A DNA stretch of 7,317 nt, from positions 1-7,317 of the forward strand of contig JAUVON010000133.1 in the NCBI GenBank assembly GCA_030599175.1, read 5' to 3'. The stretch is from Desulfobulbaceae bacterium (GTDB lineage: Bacteria > Desulfobacterota > Desulfobulbia > Desulfobulbales > Desulfocapsaceae). Numbering within the stretch: the stretch's first letter is position 1; each line of letters begins with the position of its first letter. Positions 5,774 through 7,317 of this stretch are shown one piece after another. Both the position numbers and the translations under genes were made by a program. The notes below the pieces were generated by a model. The model ran no database searches, had not been told where the DNA came from, and saw only the letters and a program-made list of their open reading frames with translations.

Positions 5774-6829
5774 CTACCTCTCAACAGCTTCAAAGCTGAT
5801 TCGGGGGTCAACAATTACATAGCTAAGATCAGATAACAGGCGTGAAACAAGACCGATCAATGTGAAGAAATAGAGCGTCCCGAGGACAACAGGGTAATCA
5901 CGATTTAAAACAGATTCATAGGCCAGCAGCCCCATGCCCTCCAGAGAAAATATTGTTTCAATCAGCAAACTCCCTGTGAAAAAAGAAGCAATAAAATACC
6001 CTGGAAACCCGGTGATAATTGGAATAATGGCATTTCTGAAAATATGTCTATAGAGCACCCGGGATTCGGACAATCCTTTTGCTCTTGCAGTGACTACATA
6101 CTGTTTACGAATCTCCTCGAGAAAGGAATTCTTGGTCAGCATTGTCATTACTGCCAGACTGCCTACGGCACTTGCTGTAATGGGCAAAGCCATATGCCAT
6201 AGATAATCAAGGGTTTTTCCAATATAACTCAATTCCGCCCAATTATCTGAAACCAGACCGCGAAGGGGAAAAATTGACCAGAAACTTCCTCCGCCAAACA
6301 ACACCACCAAAATAACCCCGAGAACAAATCCTGGAATTGCATACCCAACTAAAATTAATGTAGAACTAATAACATCAAAGCGAGAGCCATCGTTCACCGC
6401 CTTCTTTATGCCAAGGGGAATACAGACGCCGTAAACGATAAGAAAACTCCACAACCCAAGAGACATGGAAACAGGCATCCGGGAAATGACAAGTTCAACA
6501 ACACTTTTGTGATAGTAATACGAATTGCCAAAATCAAACACCAGATAATGTTTCATCATGATGACAAATCTCTCTGTCGGAGATTTGTCAAACCCATACA
6601 GTTTCTTCAACTCTTCTATTTTTTCACCTTCAAGTCCGGAATCACCACGGTAGAGTCTGGAACCGCCACTGCTGACCTCGCCACCGTCCTTAGCGTACCC
6701 TTCAATTTCGGCGATCATTTTTTCCACAGGACCACCAGGAACAAACTGAGTGATGACAAAAGTTACAAGCATCACACCGAACAAGGTCGGGATCATCAAT
6801 AAGATCCGTTTTATTATGTAAAAAACCAT
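5774..6829 (-). CDS. yejB: Peptide ABC importer permease YejB (OppB/DppB-type)
   Basis: This is the partner channel subunit of YejE. The 351-residue protein (E. coli YejB is about 364) starts with the typical OppB-type first helix, IIKRILLMIPTLFGVMLVTF (5-24). It then has FVPGGPVEKMIAEIEG (29-44), a Gly/Ser-rich stretch (48-66) and the LKKLYGFDKSPTERF segment found in YejB. The permease domain includes PVSMSLGLWSFLIVYGVCIPLGIKKA (119-144) and the EAA loop EEIRKQYVVTARAKGLSESR (238-257) followed by RHIFRNA. It ends with FFTGSLLIETIFSLEGMGLL (283-302) and DYPVVLGTLY (311-320). The ATG at 6827-6829 has AAGGA 4-5 bases upstream. It is the first gene of its unit; the region upstream is intergenic and then the divergent rnd, so no yejA substrate-binding gene precedes it. 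Confidence 0.94.
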   Translation of the reverse strand: MVFYIIKRILLMIPTLFGVMLVTFVITQFVPGGPVEKMIAEIEGYAKDGGEVSSGGSRLYRGDSGLEGEKIEELKKLYGFDKSPTERFVIMMKHYLVFDFGNSYYYHKSVVELVISRMPVSMSLGLWSFLIVYGVCIPLGIKKAVNDGSRFDVISSTLILVGYAIPGFVLGVILVVLFGGGSFWSIFPLRGLVSDNWAELSYIGKTLDYLWHMALPITASAVGSLAVMTMLTKNSFLEEIRKQYVVTARAKGLSESRVLYRHIFRNAIIPIITGFPGYFIASFFTGSLLIETIFSLEGMGLLAYESVLNRDYPVVLGTLYFFTLIGLVSRLLSDLSYVIVDPRISFEAVER

Positions 6830-7131
6830 TTTTCCTTAACTCATTTTTGATAAACTCGTAAAGAGGTCAATACGAAGCTAGATTCTCTCACCAGTAGAGA
6901 GCACAGAGGACACAGAGAAAAGAATTTCTTTTTACCTTCTCTGCGCTCTCTGTGCCCTCTGTGGTTTCTGTTTTCTTGTTTTTTATTGCAGAAGGGTACC
7001 AAATTATGCAATTAAACACGATAAAAGAAGAATAATTCTTGTATTTTCTTACCCTTTATGTCTTGTTAATTTCAATGGTGCAGATGAAATATTTTTTATG
7101 ACACCAGCAAAATTAACAATCCGAAGCCGGT
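6830..7131. other. Divergent intergenic region between yejB and rnd
   Basis: No gene is supported in these 302 bases. The left part carries the leader of yejB, with a lone TTGACC (minus strand, about 6865-6870) that has no good -10 partner. The middle holds the CACAGAG inverted repeat listed separately. The right part is AT-rich and contains a perfect AAGAAT-A-ATTCTT palindrome at 7028-7040. No promoter for rnd stands out: TTGTTA at 7063-7068 has only a poor AAATAT about 18 bases on. Confidence 0.6.
6902..6963. repeat. Imperfect inverted repeat built from CACAGAG 9-mers
   Basis: The left arm 6902-6918 (CACAGAGGACACAGAGA) and the right arm 6947-6963 are reverse complements at 16 of 17 positions. 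Each arm is itself a run of 9-base units: CACAGAGGA + CACAGAGAA on the left; on the opposite strand of the right arm, CACAGAGGG + CACAGAGAG + CGCAGAGAA. The loop contains another perfect symmetry, AAAAGAA-T-TTCTTTT (6918-6932). The element could fold as a long hairpin in either transcript. From memory, CACAGAG-type intergenic repeats recur in many environmental bacterial genomes; whether other copies exist in this genome cannot be seen here. No transposase or terminal target duplication is visible. Confidence 0.75.
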
Positions 7132-7317
7132 ATGAAAGAAATCCCCACTCTCATTCAAAATATAGCAGATTTAAAATCTTTAGTTCACCAGGCAAGACAG
7201 ACAGATGCCGTTGCGCTTGACACCGAATTTGTCTGGGAACGTACTTATTACCCGCAATTAGGGCTGATCCAGATAGCTTTATCCGATGAAGATTGTTATT
7301 TAATTGACCCCCTGTCG
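7132..7317 (+). CDS. rnd: Ribonuclease D, N-terminal fragment cut off by the window
   Basis: RNase D is a 3'-5' exoribonuclease of the DEDD family that trims the 3' ends of tRNA precursors and other stable RNAs in the cytoplasm. Only the first 62 residues are present, out of about 370-390 in the family. ALDTEFVWERTYYPQLGLIQ (28-47) is the Exo I motif, with the metal-binding Asp30 and Glu32; FVWERTYYP and LGLIQIA are typical of RNase D. The ATG at 7132-7134 is the only possible start: an in-frame TAA lies at 7114-7116 and no other start codon falls between. The upstream GAAGCCGGT gives a poor ribosome binding site. It is the only plus-strand gene and diverges from yejB. Confidence 0.88.
   Translation, partial: MKEIPTLIQNIADLKSLVHQARQTDAVALDTEFVWERTYYPQLGLIQIALSDEDCYLIDPLS

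Noticed and set aside
6902..6963. CRISPR-like array from the repeated CACAGAG units
   Set aside because: The units are 9 bases with no spacers and inverted arms, and no cas genes are nearby.

Overview
The window comes from a Gram-negative (diderm) bacterium. It encodes the Mla phospholipid-transport machinery of the cell envelope, a Yej-type peptide importer, a cysteine-type ribosomal protein L32 next to PlsX, and ribonuclease D. By impression the base composition is moderate (G+C in the mid-40s percent), with AT-rich intergenic stretches. The rpmF-plsX pair and the mlaE-F-D-C order suggest a deltaproteobacterial (Desulfobacterota) lineage. That placement is inference from gene style, not a database match.

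All genes from 1 to 6829 lie on the minus strand; a single gene at the right edge is on the plus strand. In the direction of minus-strand transcription the order is: yejB (6829-5774) and yejE (5768-4722), the two permeases of a peptide/microcin C-type ABC importer; mlaE (4581-3790), mlaF (3672-2890), mlaD (2887-2438) and mlaC (2422-1814), a near-complete Mla system; a small cyclic-nucleotide-binding-fold protein (1804-1355) closely following mlaC; an AT-rich non-coding gap; then rpmF (1070-882) and plsX (872 running off the left edge). The start of rnd (7132 to the right edge) diverges from yejB across a 302-base intergenic region. That region holds an inverted repeat built of CACAGAG 9-mers.

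Functionally this is an envelope and lipid neighbourhood. MlaE/MlaF/MlaD form the inner-membrane lipid ABC complex and MlaC is its periplasmic lipid carrier. PlsX supplies acyl-phosphate for the first step of phospholipid synthesis. YejB/YejE form the membrane channel of a peptide importer, but neither its binding protein (YejA) nor its ATPase (YejF) is encoded beside them.

The least ordinary points are: the cNMP-binding-domain protein at the end of the mla operon, in the place where some bacteria carry the STAS protein MlaB; the split yej operon; a 117-base gap with a candidate internal promoter between mlaE and mlaF; a perfect hairpin just upstream of the rpmF ribosome binding site; and the CACAGAG repeat. 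I found no CRISPR array, transposase, tRNA, rRNA or clear phage element, and nothing that compels calling a wholly new system.
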